Shown in pieces: positions 16,646 to 28,012 of a stretch of 64,000 nucleotides of DNA (its first letter is position 1; each line of letters starts with the position of its first letter). Below the pieces are notes generated by a model. It was not told the DNA's origin. It was given only the letters and a program-made list of their open reading frames with translations, and made no database searches. Position numbers and translations under genes: made by a program. Source of the stretch: Variovorax davisae (GTDB taxonomy: Bacteria > Pseudomonadota > Gammaproteobacteria > Burkholderiales > Burkholderiaceae_C); the NCBI RefSeq assembly GCF_030316845.1, contig NZ_JASZYS010000010.1, positions 209,375-273,374 on the forward strand. Reading direction: 5' to 3'.

Positions 16646-17411
16646 GCCACGCCGCGCAGTCTCCTTGCTGCGGCCCTGGGTGCTGCCGGCCTTGCTGCTG
16701 GGTGCCTTCGAGTGGTACGCGCGCCGCGCCGCCGCCCTCGGCAGCGATGCGCTGGCGCCGCCGAGTGCCGCGGCGCGGGCCTTCGCGGGTGCGGCCCTCG
16801 ATGGCTCGCTGTGGCAGGCCACGGCGTTCACGCTCAGCACCGCGGCGCTCGGTTTGCTGCTCGGCGCCGTGCTCGGCATCGGCGGCGGCATCGTGCTCGG
16901 GCTCTCGCGCCGTGCCGCCGACCTCGGAATGCTGTCGATCGAGGTGCTGCGACCGGTGCCCTCGGTGGCACTGATCCCGCTGGCGATGCTGATGTTCGGC
17001 TTCGGCGTGCGCATGGAGCTGGCGATCGTCGCCTTCGCCACCTTCTGGCCGATGCTGATCCTGGTGCAGGCGGCGGTGCGGCAGGTCGACCCGCGCCTGC
17101 TGGAGGTCAGCCGCGTGCTGGGCCTGTCGAAGCGCGACCGGGCTTGGAAGATCGTGCTGCCGGCGATCGTGCCGCGGCTGTTCGTGGCGCTGCGCCTGGG
17201 CGTGGCGGTGGCGCTGGTGGTCGCGGTGACGGTCGAGATCGCCGCCAACCCGAACGGCATGGGCTACGCGATGATGATCGCGCAGCAGAGCTTCGACCCG
17301 GCCCTGATGCTGGCCTGGCTGGGCTGGATCGGCCTGGTCGGCTATGCGATCAACGCCGCGATGCAGTGGCTGCAGCGGCGCGTGGCGCGGCGCATGGGCG
17401 CCACGCCATGA
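16638..17411 (+). CDS. ABC transporter permease (SsuC-like), first copy
   Basis: This 257-residue inner-membrane permease has about six transmembrane segments. It carries the EAA-type cytoplasmic loop (ISRVLGLSKRD-like segment near residues 155-175) that docks with the ATPase. It pairs with a second permease gene that overlaps by 4 bp, so the importer probably uses a heterodimeric channel. Homologous single-permease systems (SsuABC, TauABC) carry one such gene, so the duplication is worth noting. Confidence 0.9.
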   Translation: MTEPRRAVSLLRPWVLPALLLGAFEWYARRAAALGSDALAPPSAAARAFAGAALDGSLWQATAFTLSTAALGLLLGAVLGIGGGIVLGLSRRAADLGMLSIEVLRPVPSVALIPLAMLMFGFGVRMELAIVAFATFWPMLILVQAAVRQVDPRLLEVSRVLGLSKRDRAWKIVLPAIVPRLFVALRLGVAVALVVAVTVEIAANPNGMGYAMMIAQQSFDPALMLAWLGWIGLVGYAINAAMQWLQRRVARRMGATP

Positions 17412-18163
17412 ACCGTCGCCTCGGCCCCTGGATCGGCTCGGCCGGCGTGCTTGCGGCGCTGGTCGCGCTGTGGTGGGCCGCCAGCCACGCCGGCTGGGTC
17501 AGCCGCGTGTTCCTGCCCACGCCCGAGGCCACGGCGGAGAGCCTCGCCGAGGGCCTGCGCGGCGACCTGCTCGGCTACACGCTGGCGACCGTCGGCCGCA
17601 TGCTCGAAGGCTGGCTGCTGGCCTCGGTCTTCGGCGTCGTGCTCGGCGCCGCCATCGGCGTTTCGCCGTCGGTGCGCGCCTGGGTCCAGCCGACGCTCGA
17701 ATTCATCCGCCCGCTGCCGGCCTCGGCGCTGCTGCCGCTGGCGATCTCGATCTTCGGACTCAACCCCGGCATGGTGCTGTTCGTGGTGGCCTTCGGTGCC
17801 ATGTGGCCGGTGCTGCTGGCGACCGTGCACGGCTTCGCGGCCGTCGAGCCGCGGCTGTCCGAGGTGGCGCGCTGCCTGCAGCTGCCGCGCGCCGCCTTTG
17901 TCTGGAAGATCGGCCTGCCGAATGCGCTGCCCGACATCCTGGCCGGCATGCGGCTGTCGATGACCATTTCGCTGATCGTCGCCGTGGTCGGCGAGATGAT
18001 CGCCTCGCAGAGCGGGCTGGGCCAGGCCATCCTGCTGGCGGCGCGCAGCTTTCGCGCCAGCGAGCTGTTCGCCGGCATCGCGCTGCTGGGCCTGATCGGC
18101 TTTGCCAGCAACGCGCTGCTGGCGGTCGCGGAGAAGAAATTGCTGCGCTGGCAGCACACGTGA
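17408..18163 (+). CDS. ABC transporter permease (SsuC-like), second copy
   Basis: This 251-residue permease is paralogous to the preceding one. It has about six membrane spans, the segment LEFIRPLPASALLPLAISIF and the EAA-loop region LSEVARCLQLPRAAFVWKIG. ATG 17408 overlaps the upstream stop (ATGA). Together with the first permease, the ATPase and the periplasmic receptor it forms a complete importer. The gene ends 43 bp before the cyclase-family gene, which has its own good ribosome-binding site. Confidence 0.9.
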   Translation: MNRRLGPWIGSAGVLAALVALWWAASHAGWVSRVFLPTPEATAESLAEGLRGDLLGYTLATVGRMLEGWLLASVFGVVLGAAIGVSPSVRAWVQPTLEFIRPLPASALLPLAISIFGLNPGMVLFVVAFGAMWPVLLATVHGFAAVEPRLSEVARCLQLPRAAFVWKIGLPNALPDILAGMRLSMTISLIVAVVGEMIASQSGLGQAILLAARSFRASELFAGIALLGLIGFASNALLAVAEKKLLRWQHT

Positions 18164-18206
18164 GACCTTGCTCTGTCCCCAACTGACCCCAAAAAGGAGC
18201 CCCACC

Positions 18207-19013
18207 ATGACCCGCAAGTTCGTCGACCTGTCCATCTTCCTCGAGAACGACGTGATGTCGGACCCGCCCGCCTTCGCGCCGAAGATCCAGTACTTCACGC
18301 ACGAGCAGACCTACGAGCAGATCGAGCCCTTCTTCCCCGGCCTGAAGAAAGAGGACCTGCCCGACGGCGAAGGCTGGGCCGTGGAGCTGGTGCAGCTGTC
18401 GACCCACAATGGCACCCACCTCGACGCGCCCTACCACTTCCACTCCACCATGGACAAGGCCCTGGGCGACAAGAAGCCCGCGATCGCGATCCACGACGTG
18501 CCGCTCGAGTGGTGCTTCCAGCCCGCGGTGAAGCTGGACTTCCGCCATTTCGAGGATGGCTACGTGGTGACGGCCGACGACGTCGAGGCCGAGCTGAAGC
18601 GCATCCGCCACACGCTCAAGCCGCTGGAGATCGTGGTGGTCAATACCCGCGCCGGCTCGCGCTACGGCCACAACGACTACGTGTCGGCCGGCGCCGGCAT
18701 GGGCTACGAAGCGACGATGTACCTGCTGGAGCGTGGCGTGCGCCTGACCGGCACCGACGCCTGGAGCTGGGATGCGCCCTTCGTCCACACCGCGAAGAAG
18801 TACGGCGAGACGCAGGATGCCTCGCTGATCTGGGAAGGCCACAAGGCCGGCCGCGACATCGGCTACTGCCACATCGAGAAGCTGCACAACCTCGAAGTGC
18901 TGCCGCCCGACGGCTTCTTCATCAGCTGCTTTCCGCACAAGATCCGCGGCGCCTCGGCCGGCTGGACGCGCGCGGTCGCGATCTTCGACGATGCGCTGAT
19001 GGCCAGCGAGTGA
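18207..19013 (+). CDS. Cyclase-family metal hydrolase (kynurenine formamidase-like)
   Basis: This 268-residue protein of the putative cyclase family contains the metal-binding motif HNGTHLDAPYHF (residues 67-78) and further His/Asp residues in RYGHNDY and GTDAWSWDAPF. Family members hydrolyse amides or lactones, such as N-formylkynurenine or isatin. AAAAAGGAG precedes the ATG. Its position between an importer and fumarylacetoacetase suggests it opens a ring or hydrolyses an amide of the imported compound. The substrate is not known. It is longer than the roughly 210-residue KynB, so it is probably not KynB. Confidence 0.85.
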   Translation: MTRKFVDLSIFLENDVMSDPPAFAPKIQYFTHEQTYEQIEPFFPGLKKEDLPDGEGWAVELVQLSTHNGTHLDAPYHFHSTMDKALGDKKPAIAIHDVPLEWCFQPAVKLDFRHFEDGYVVTADDVEAELKRIRHTLKPLEIVVVNTRAGSRYGHNDYVSAGAGMGYEATMYLLERGVRLTGTDAWSWDAPFVHTAKKYGETQDASLIWEGHKAGRDIGYCHIEKLHNLEVLPPDGFFISCFPHKIRGASAGWTRAVAIFDDALMASE

Positions 19014-19021
19014 ATGCCGCC

Positions 19022-20353
19022 ATGCCGCTCGACCACACGCACGACCCCGCGGCCCGCAGCTGGCTCGCCTCGGCCCAGGCCGCGCGCTGCGACTTTCCGA
19101 TCCAGAACCTGCCGTTCGCGGTGTTCCGCGTGGCCGGCAGCGGCGAGGCCTTCCGTGGCGGGGTGGCGATCGGCGACCAGGTCGTCGACCTGGCGGCGCT
19201 GGCCGATCTCGGAACGCTCGATGGCCCGGCCCTGCAGGCCGCACGCGCGTGCGCGCAGCCTGTTCTCAACGACTTCTTCGCCCTCGGCCCGGCCGCCTGG
19301 CGCGCGCTGCGCCACGCGCTGTTCGCCGCGTTGGCGGCAGACGCCGCCGCGGCCACCGCCGACGCGATGCGCGCCTGCCTGCGGCCCCAGTCGGCGGCCG
19401 AATTCACCCTGCCGGCGCGCATCGGCGACTACACCGATTTCTACACCTCGATCGACCATGCGCTGAACATCGGCCGCCTGCTCAAGCCCGACGATCCGAT
19501 CACGCCGAACTTCCAGTGGATCCCGATCGCCTACCACGGGCGCGTGTCGACGCTGGGCGTCAGCGGCCAGCGCTTCCACCGGCCGATGGGCCAGACGATG
19601 GCACCCGGGGCCGGCGCGCCGGTCTACGGCCCCTGCGCACGGCTCGACTACGAGCTCGAACTCGGGATCTACATCGGCCGGGGCAACGCGGCCGGCGAAG
19701 CCATCCCGCTCGACCGCGCCGAAGACCACGTCTTCGGCCTCTGCCTGCTCAACGACTGGTCGGCGCGCGACATCCAGTTCTGGGAGATGGCGCCGCTCGG
19801 GCCTTTCCTGGCGAAGAACTTCGCCACCACGGTGTCGCCGTGGATCGTCACCCTGGACGCACTGGCCCCCTACCGCAGCGCCTGGACCCGGCCGGCCGAC
19901 CATCCGCAGCCGCTGGACTACCTCGAGGGCGCGGCCAACCGCGCGCAGGGTGCGATCGACATCCGGCTCGAGGTCTGGCTGGAGAGCGCGCGCGACCGCG
20001 CCGCCGGCAGCGGGCCGACGCGCCTGTCGGGGACCAGCTTCCGCCACCAGTACTGGAGCATCGCCCAGATGGTGGCGCACCACACGGTGGGCGGCTGCAG
20101 CCTGAACCCGGGCGACCTGTTCGGCAGCGGCACGATCTCCGGGCCCGGGCCGGGCGAGGCCGGCGCCATGATCGAGCTCACCCGCGGCGGGCAGGCGCCG
20201 GTGGCGCTCGCCGGCGGCGACACGCGCGCCTTCCTCCAGGACGACGACGCCGTGATGCTGCGCGGGTGGTGCGAGAAGCCGGGCGCGGCACGGATCGGCT
20301 TCGGCGAGAGCCGGGGGACGGTGCTGCCGGCCCGCGGGTCGACGCCGGCCTGA
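19022..20353 (+). CDS. fahA: Fumarylacetoacetase
   Basis: This 443-residue enzyme hydrolyses fumarylacetoacetate to fumarate and acetoacetate. It has the FAA N-terminal domain (about residues 20-120) and the catalytic FAH domain, with DFYTSIDHALNIG, IPIAYHGRVSTL, LDYELELGIYIGRGN, NDWSARDIQFWE and a late GGCSLNPGDLFGSGTISGP. These match full-length fumarylacetoacetases and not the short FAH-domain hydrolases. No homogentisate dioxygenase or isomerase gene is in the window. The nearby aacS gene could use the acetoacetate released. GTG 19010, overlapping the upstream stop, is an alternative start. Confidence 0.9.
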   Translation: MPLDHTHDPAARSWLASAQAARCDFPIQNLPFAVFRVAGSGEAFRGGVAIGDQVVDLAALADLGTLDGPALQAARACAQPVLNDFFALGPAAWRALRHALFAALAADAAAATADAMRACLRPQSAAEFTLPARIGDYTDFYTSIDHALNIGRLLKPDDPITPNFQWIPIAYHGRVSTLGVSGQRFHRPMGQTMAPGAGAPVYGPCARLDYELELGIYIGRGNAAGEAIPLDRAEDHVFGLCLLNDWSARDIQFWEMAPLGPFLAKNFATTVSPWIVTLDALAPYRSAWTRPADHPQPLDYLEGAANRAQGAIDIRLEVWLESARDRAAGSGPTRLSGTSFRHQYWSIAQMVAHHTVGGCSLNPGDLFGSGTISGPGPGEAGAMIELTRGGQAPVALAGGDTRAFLQDDDAVMLRGWCEKPGAARIGFGESRGTVLPARGSTPA

Positions 20354-20425
20354 CGCCGCGCCTTGTCCGGGCTGGCCGATCGTGGTGTACTTTCCGCCAC
20401 CCCAGCGCAAAGGAACGACTTCGGG

Positions 20426-22048
<1,623 letters not shown>

Positions 22049-22147
22049 GGGCGGACACGGTCAGCCTGGCGCGGACTTGTCGCCGGTCCGCAAAAGGATC
22101 ATCCTCTCTGCGCGAAAGGGGCCGCAGCCCCGCCACAGGAGGACCCG

Positions 22148-22963
22148 ATGACCGCGTCGTTCCGTGATTTCGAGCATGCGGGCTGGACCGACCCCGCGGT
22201 GTGCGCCAGCTACGACGACCTCATGGCGGGCCTGACGGCCCAATCGATCGAGGCCCTGCTCGACGGCGCCGGCGTGGCCCCCGGTCAGTCGGTGCTCGAC
22301 GTGGCGACCGGCGCCGGGCACGCGGCCGGCGCGGCCCAGGCACGCGGCGCCGAGGTCACGGGGATCGACTTCTCGGCCGAGCAGGTGCGCCTCGCCAGGC
22401 GCCGCCACCCCGCCGTGCATTTCGAGGAAGGCGATGCCGGCCGGCTGCCGTTCGAGGACCAGCGCTTCGACGCCGTCATCGCCAACTACGGCGTGCTGCA
22501 TTTCCCCGAGCCCGAGCGCTTTTTCGGCGAGGCCTTCCGGGTGCTGAAACCGGGCGGGCGGCTGGCCTTCACGGTCTGGGATCTGCCGCCGAAGACCCGG
22601 CTGTTCGGCGCCGTGCTCGATGCCATCCGCATCCACGGCGCGCTCGACGTCGGGCTGCCGGCGGGCCCCGGCATGTTCATGTTCGCCGACCCGTCGGTGA
22701 GCCGCCCCGTGCTCGCCGCGGCCGGCTTCGTGGCGTGCTTCGTGACGCCGGTCCCGCAGACCTTCAGGGCCGCCTCCGGCGAAGCCATCCTGCGGACCCT
22801 CAAGACCGCCACGGTGCGCACGCGCGGCACCCTGCAGCGCCAGCAGGACGGCAGCGCGGACGCCATCGACGCCGCGATCCTGCAGGCGCTCGCGCCCTGC
22901 CGCAACGCCGAGGGCTACGCGGTGCCGATGCCCGCCATCCTCACGGTGGCGACGCGGCCCTGA
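22148..22963 (+). CDS. Class I SAM-dependent methyltransferase (UbiE-like)
   Basis: This 271-residue cytoplasmic methyltransferase has SAM-binding motif I VLDVATGAGHAAG (about 49-61), the acidic strand-end VTGIDFSAEQVRLAR, then EEGDAGRLPFEDQRFDAV and VLKPGGRLAFTVW. This arrangement is typical of UbiE/COQ5-like enzymes, but the acceptor cannot be predicted. AGGAGG lies 6 bp before the ATG, an unusually good ribosome-binding site for this window. It converges on the maoC-like gene, with 12 bp between stops and no terminator hairpin. Confidence 0.88.
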   Translation: MTASFRDFEHAGWTDPAVCASYDDLMAGLTAQSIEALLDGAGVAPGQSVLDVATGAGHAAGAAQARGAEVTGIDFSAEQVRLARRRHPAVHFEEGDAGRLPFEDQRFDAVIANYGVLHFPEPERFFGEAFRVLKPGGRLAFTVWDLPPKTRLFGAVLDAIRIHGALDVGLPAGPGMFMFADPSVSRPVLAAAGFVACFVTPVPQTFRAASGEAILRTLKTATVRTRGTLQRQQDGSADAIDAAILQALAPCRNAEGYAVPMPAILTVATRP

Positions 22964-22975
22964 TCACGAGCCTTG

Positions 22976-23413
22976 TCAGGACGGCAGCCGGAACAGGCTG
23001 GTCGCCTCGAGGTCGAGCACCGGCAGCTCGCGCTGGTTGAAGAGGCGCCAGCGCCAGCGCAGGATGCCCAGGTGCGGCCGCTTCTCGGAGCGCCGTACCT
23101 CGATCACGTCGGCCACCAGCCGCAGGCTGTCGCCCGGTCGCACCGGGTTCGGCCACTTGAGGAAGGCCAGCCCCGGCGAGGCGAACGACTCGGAGCCCGC
23201 CAGCGCGGCATCGGTGACCAGCCGCATCGCGATCGCGCTGGTGTGCCAGCCGCTCGCGATCAAGCCGCCGAAAGGGCCTTCGCTGGCCGCCTCGGCATCG
23301 GTGTGGAACCACTGCGGGTCGTAGGCCCGGGCGAATTGCAGGACTTCCGCTTCGGTGACGAGGTAGGGGCCGGCCTCGATGGCCTGGCCTTCGTGGAAGT
23401 CCGCAAATTTCAT
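22976..23413 (-). CDS. MaoC-like hot-dog dehydratase
   Basis: This 145-residue single hot-dog domain protein carries the MaoC hydratase pattern (FARAYDPQWFHTDAEAA, then GGLIASGWHTSAIAMRL). Such proteins add water to enoyl-CoA esters. Its ATG overlaps the boxA stop (TAATG at 23411-23415 on the minus strand), which makes it the last gene of the boxC-B-A transcript. It could act on an intermediate downstream of ring cleavage. That role is inference. Confidence 0.88.
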   Translation of the reverse strand: MKFADFHEGQAIEAGPYLVTEAEVLQFARAYDPQWFHTDAEAASEGPFGGLIASGWHTSAIAMRLVTDAALAGSESFASPGLAFLKWPNPVRPGDSLRLVADVIEVRRSEKRPHLGILRWRWRLFNQRELPVLDLEATSLFRLPS

Positions 23414-24690
23414 TAGTAGGTTTCCAGGTGCAGCCGGCCTTCCCGCTTCAGGCCCATGCCGACCTGGTCCCAGTCCAGCCCGGCCTCGGTCGCGACATCG
23501 CGCAGCGCGAGCACCACGCCCTCTTCCATGCTCTTCAGGCCGCAGACGTAGAAGTGGGTCTGGCCATCCTTCAGCAGCTCGGCCAGGTCGGCGGCGCGTT
23601 CGCGCATCAGGTCCTGCACGTAGCGCTTGGGTTGGCCGGCCGTGCGCGAGAAGGCGAAGTTGATGTCGATGAAGTCCTTCGGCAGGGTCTGCAGCGGACC
23701 GAAGTACGGCAGCTCCTGCTGGGTGCGGGCACCGAAGAACAGCATCAGCTTGCCGCCCTCGAACTTGCCGCTCTTGCGCAGCCGCCGGCGCCATTCGGTC
23801 ATCGCGCGCATCGGCGCGCTGCCGGTGCCGGTGCAGATCATGACGATGTGCGACTTCGGGTGGTTCGGCATCAGGAAGGACGATCCGAAGGGCCCGATCA
23901 CCTGCACCTTGTCGCCGACCTTGAGGTCGCACACGTAGTTGCTGGCGACGCCGCGCACCGGCTTGCCCTGGTGGTCTTCCAGCACCCGCTTGACGGTCAG
24001 CGAGATGTTGTTGTAGCCGGGCCGCTCGCCGTTGCGCGGGCTGGCGATCGAGTACTGGCGCGCGAAATGCGCCTTGCCGTTGGCATCGGTGCCGGGCGGG
24101 ATGATGCCGATCGACTGGCCTTCCAGCACCGGGAACGGCATGGCGCCGAAGTCGAGCACGATGTGGTGGGTCTGGTTCTCGTAGCCGGCCTCGGTGCAGT
24201 TGAAGTTGCCGACCACGGTGGCCGTGGTCGGGCTCTTCGGCGGATGCAGGTTGGTGTAGGCATGGGCCGCCGACCAGGGCGGCACGGTGGCGCCGTACTG
24301 GGCCGAATTGAAAGCCACTTCGCCCGCCTCTGCCGCTGGCTGCGGTGGCGCCGCCGGCACCTGCTGCAGCGCCTCCTGCGGCTCGCCCACGCCTTCGGCT
24401 TCCAGCTGCTCGGGCGTGAGTTCGGCCGGGAGTTCGTCCCAGGTCAGCTGCTCCTCGATCGAATAGGCGCGCACCACGGGCATGGTGCGCCAGTTGTCGA
24501 TCGAGCCGGTCGGGCACGGCGAGATGCAGGCCATGCAGCCGTTGCAGACATCGGCGCGGACGACGTAGTTCCGGTCGTCGTGCGTGATCGCATCGACCGG
24601 GCAGGTGGCTTCGCAGGTGTTGCAGCGAATGCAGATCTCGGGGTCGATCAGGTGCTGCCTGATGACCGAAACGTCGACTGCCATGTCCAT
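23413..24690 (-). CDS. boxA: Benzoyl-CoA 2,3-epoxidase reductase component BoxA
   Basis: This 425-residue flavoprotein passes electrons from NADPH to the BoxB epoxidase. Two [4Fe-4S] ferredoxin motifs lie at the N-terminus (Cys20, 23, 26, 30 and Cys49, 52, 55, 59). A Pro/Glu-rich linker (about 85-125) joins them to a ferredoxin-NADP reductase module, with the FAD region RQYSIASPRNGERPGYNN, the NADP region MICTGTGSAPMRAM and a C-terminal YVCGLKSMEEGV. AAGGAG stands 7 bp before the ATG. It lies 62 bp downstream of boxB in the same operon. Confidence 0.96.
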   Translation of the reverse strand: MDMAVDVSVIRQHLIDPEICIRCNTCEATCPVDAITHDDRNYVVRADVCNGCMACISPCPTGSIDNWRTMPVVRAYSIEEQLTWDELPAELTPEQLEAEGVGEPQEALQQVPAAPPQPAAEAGEVAFNSAQYGATVPPWSAAHAYTNLHPPKSPTTATVVGNFNCTEAGYENQTHHIVLDFGAMPFPVLEGQSIGIIPPGTDANGKAHFARQYSIASPRNGERPGYNNISLTVKRVLEDHQGKPVRGVASNYVCDLKVGDKVQVIGPFGSSFLMPNHPKSHIVMICTGTGSAPMRAMTEWRRRLRKSGKFEGGKLMLFFGARTQQELPYFGPLQTLPKDFIDINFAFSRTAGQPKRYVQDLMRERAADLAELLKDGQTHFYVCGLKSMEEGVVLALRDVATEAGLDWDQVGMGLKREGRLHLETY

Positions 24691-24752
24691 CGTGAGTCTC
24701 CTTTATGTCGCCGCGGGGCCGCCTTTCGACGGCGCCGCGGCGCCGTCGATGG

Positions 24753-26180
<1,428 letters not shown>

Positions 26181-26215
26181 TTCGTTGTCCTTGGTTCGTT
26201 GCGAAGCGGGTGGGA

Positions 26216-27883
26216 TCAGACGCGGTTCAAGTCGAAGCCGGCCTTCTCGCCGGTGCCGTAGACCTTCAGCGCGCCCTTGGGGCCGACCGCGTTCGGGCGG
26301 TTGAAGATCCAGTTCTGCCAGGCGGTGAGGCGGCCGAAGATGCGGGTGTTCATGTTCTCCTTGCTGGCGAAGCGCAGGTTGGCCTCCAGGCCGGTCAGCG
26401 CGTCGGGCGACATGGCGGCGCGTTCCTCGATCGCCATGCGGATCTCGTCGGCCCAGTCGATGTCGTCGGGCGCCATCGTGACCAGGCCGAGCTGGAGCGC
26501 CTCGTCGGCGTCGAGGGCCTTGCCGGCGGCACCGCGGGCGGCTTCCAGCGGCGCGCTCTCTTCATAGAAGCGGCGCTGCAGGCGGCTCTGGTCGTTGACC
26601 ATCGGGAAGAAGCCGAAATTGAGTTCGTTCAAGCTCAGCTTGGGCGCCTTCTCGGGCGCGTCGGGCAGCGCCAGCATGTAGGCGCGGTCGGCCGCGAAGG
26701 CCAGCTCGGCCAGGGTGCCGGCGAAGCAGGAGCCCTCTTCGACCAGTGCGAACAGGCTGCGCGACGAGACGTCGAGCCGGGCCAGCGTGCGGCGCAGTGC
26801 GCCGATGGTTTCGCGCACCAGCCAGTGGTCCTGGTGGGCGACCAGCGTGGCGTCGCTGGCCAGCACGGCCTGGGCGTCGCCCTCGGTCTTGAGCAGCCAG
26901 GTGCCGATGTCGAGTTCGTTGGTGCGCAGGTTCAGGATCGCGTCGTCGAGCTGGCGCGCCATCGCCAGCGGCCACCAGGCGGCGCCGGCGGCTTCGATCG
27001 CGGCGATGTCGGTGGGTTGCGTGCCGGTGGGCGCCTTGATGGTCAGCGTCGCGGTGCGGCGGGCGCGGTCGATGTCGACCGAGACATGGGCGTAGCGCAG
27101 GCTGTCGGCGCCGTCCTGGCGCTCCAGGCGGGTCAGGCTCACGCCCTTGCCGTTGGCCGGGCGGTCGCTGCCCTCGGCCAGCTTGGCGGCGCGCTCCTGC
27201 ACCGCGGCGCCGAACTGGGCCGGCTTGGCGATCGCGTCGACCAGCCGCCAGTCGACCGCGCGCTGGCCGCGCACGCCTTCGACGCTGGTGCAGAAGATGT
27301 CGGCCAGGTCATGGCGCACGCGGCGCTTGTCGGTGACGCGGGTCAGGCCGCCGGTGCCGGGCAGCACGCCGAGCAGCGGCACTTCGGGCAGCGAGACCGA
27401 GGACGAGCGGTCGTCGACCAGGATGATCTCGTCGCAGGCCAGCGCCAGCTCGTAGCCGCCGCCGGCGCAGGCGCCGTTGACCGCGGCGATGAACTTGAGG
27501 CCCGAATGCTTCGAGGTGTCCTCGATGCCGTTGCGGGTCTCGTTGGTGAACTTGCAGAAGTTCACCTTCCAGGCGTGGCTGGAGACGCCGAGCATGAAGA
27601 TGTTGGCGCCCGAGCAGAAGATCCGGTCCTTGCCGCTGGTGACGATCACCGAGCGGACTTCAGGGTGTTCGAAGCGCACGCGGTTGAGTGCGTCGTTGAG
27701 CTCGATGTCGACGCCCAGGTCGTAGCTGTTGAGCTTGAGCTTGTAGCCGGGGCGGATCCCGCCGTCTTCCGCGATGTCGAGCGACAGCCGGGCCACCGGG
27801 CCCTCGACGCTGAGCTTCCAGTGGCGGTACTGGGTGGGGTCGGTGCGGTAATCCACGCGAAGGGCTGGGGTGCTGTCGGTCAT
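26216..27883 (-). CDS. boxC: 2,3-epoxybenzoyl-CoA dihydrolase BoxC
   Basis: This 555-residue crotonase-superfamily enzyme opens the epoxide ring of 2,3-epoxybenzoyl-CoA with two waters, releasing formate and 3,4-dehydroadipyl-CoA semialdehyde. The first crotonase half contains CSGANIFMLG and AAVNGACAGGGYELALACDE; the second half (from about 260) is divergent, as in known BoxC proteins. I use ATG 27883 behind CCAGGAGACC; the longer frame would begin inside the palindromic operator. It is the first gene of the boxC-boxB-boxA-maoC operon. Confidence 0.97.
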   Translation of the reverse strand: MTDSTPALRVDYRTDPTQYRHWKLSVEGPVARLSLDIAEDGGIRPGYKLKLNSYDLGVDIELNDALNRVRFEHPEVRSVIVTSGKDRIFCSGANIFMLGVSSHAWKVNFCKFTNETRNGIEDTSKHSGLKFIAAVNGACAGGGYELALACDEIILVDDRSSSVSLPEVPLLGVLPGTGGLTRVTDKRRVRHDLADIFCTSVEGVRGQRAVDWRLVDAIAKPAQFGAAVQERAAKLAEGSDRPANGKGVSLTRLERQDGADSLRYAHVSVDIDRARRTATLTIKAPTGTQPTDIAAIEAAGAAWWPLAMARQLDDAILNLRTNELDIGTWLLKTEGDAQAVLASDATLVAHQDHWLVRETIGALRRTLARLDVSSRSLFALVEEGSCFAGTLAELAFAADRAYMLALPDAPEKAPKLSLNELNFGFFPMVNDQSRLQRRFYEESAPLEAARGAAGKALDADEALQLGLVTMAPDDIDWADEIRMAIEERAAMSPDALTGLEANLRFASKENMNTRIFGRLTAWQNWIFNRPNAVGPKGALKVYGTGEKAGFDLNRV

Positions 27884-27938
27884 GCAGGTCTCCTGGGGTG
27901 TCGGGGGGCTGGCTAGGAACAATAGTGCACTTATCGAT

Positions 27939-27972
27939 CGCCAGAACATGCATCATGCTGCATGTTCTGGCG
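27939..27972. promoter_or_regulatory. 34-bp palindrome on the boxC promoter (probable BoxR operator)
   Basis: The arms at 27939-27952 and 27959-27972 are perfect 14-bp inverted copies around a 6-bp centre. Each arm contains ACATGCA with a TGCA tetramer; a third TGCA lies at 27926-27929 downstream. TGCA-containing sites are what I recall for BoxR/BzdR-type regulators. The palindrome covers the -10 region and spacer of the boxC promoter, so binding would block initiation. Confidence 0.7.
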
Positions 27973-27980
27973 CACGTCAA
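27952..27980 (-). promoter_or_regulatory. boxC promoter
   Basis: On the minus strand, TTGACG (27980-27975) and CATGAT (27957-27952) are 17 bp apart, about 70 bp upstream of the boxC start. The -10 matches consensus at four of six positions and lies in the centre of the palindromic operator. Confidence 0.5.
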
Positions 27981-28012
27981 CCCTTCGCAGACTTTTTTAC
28001 CTATGAAAAGAC

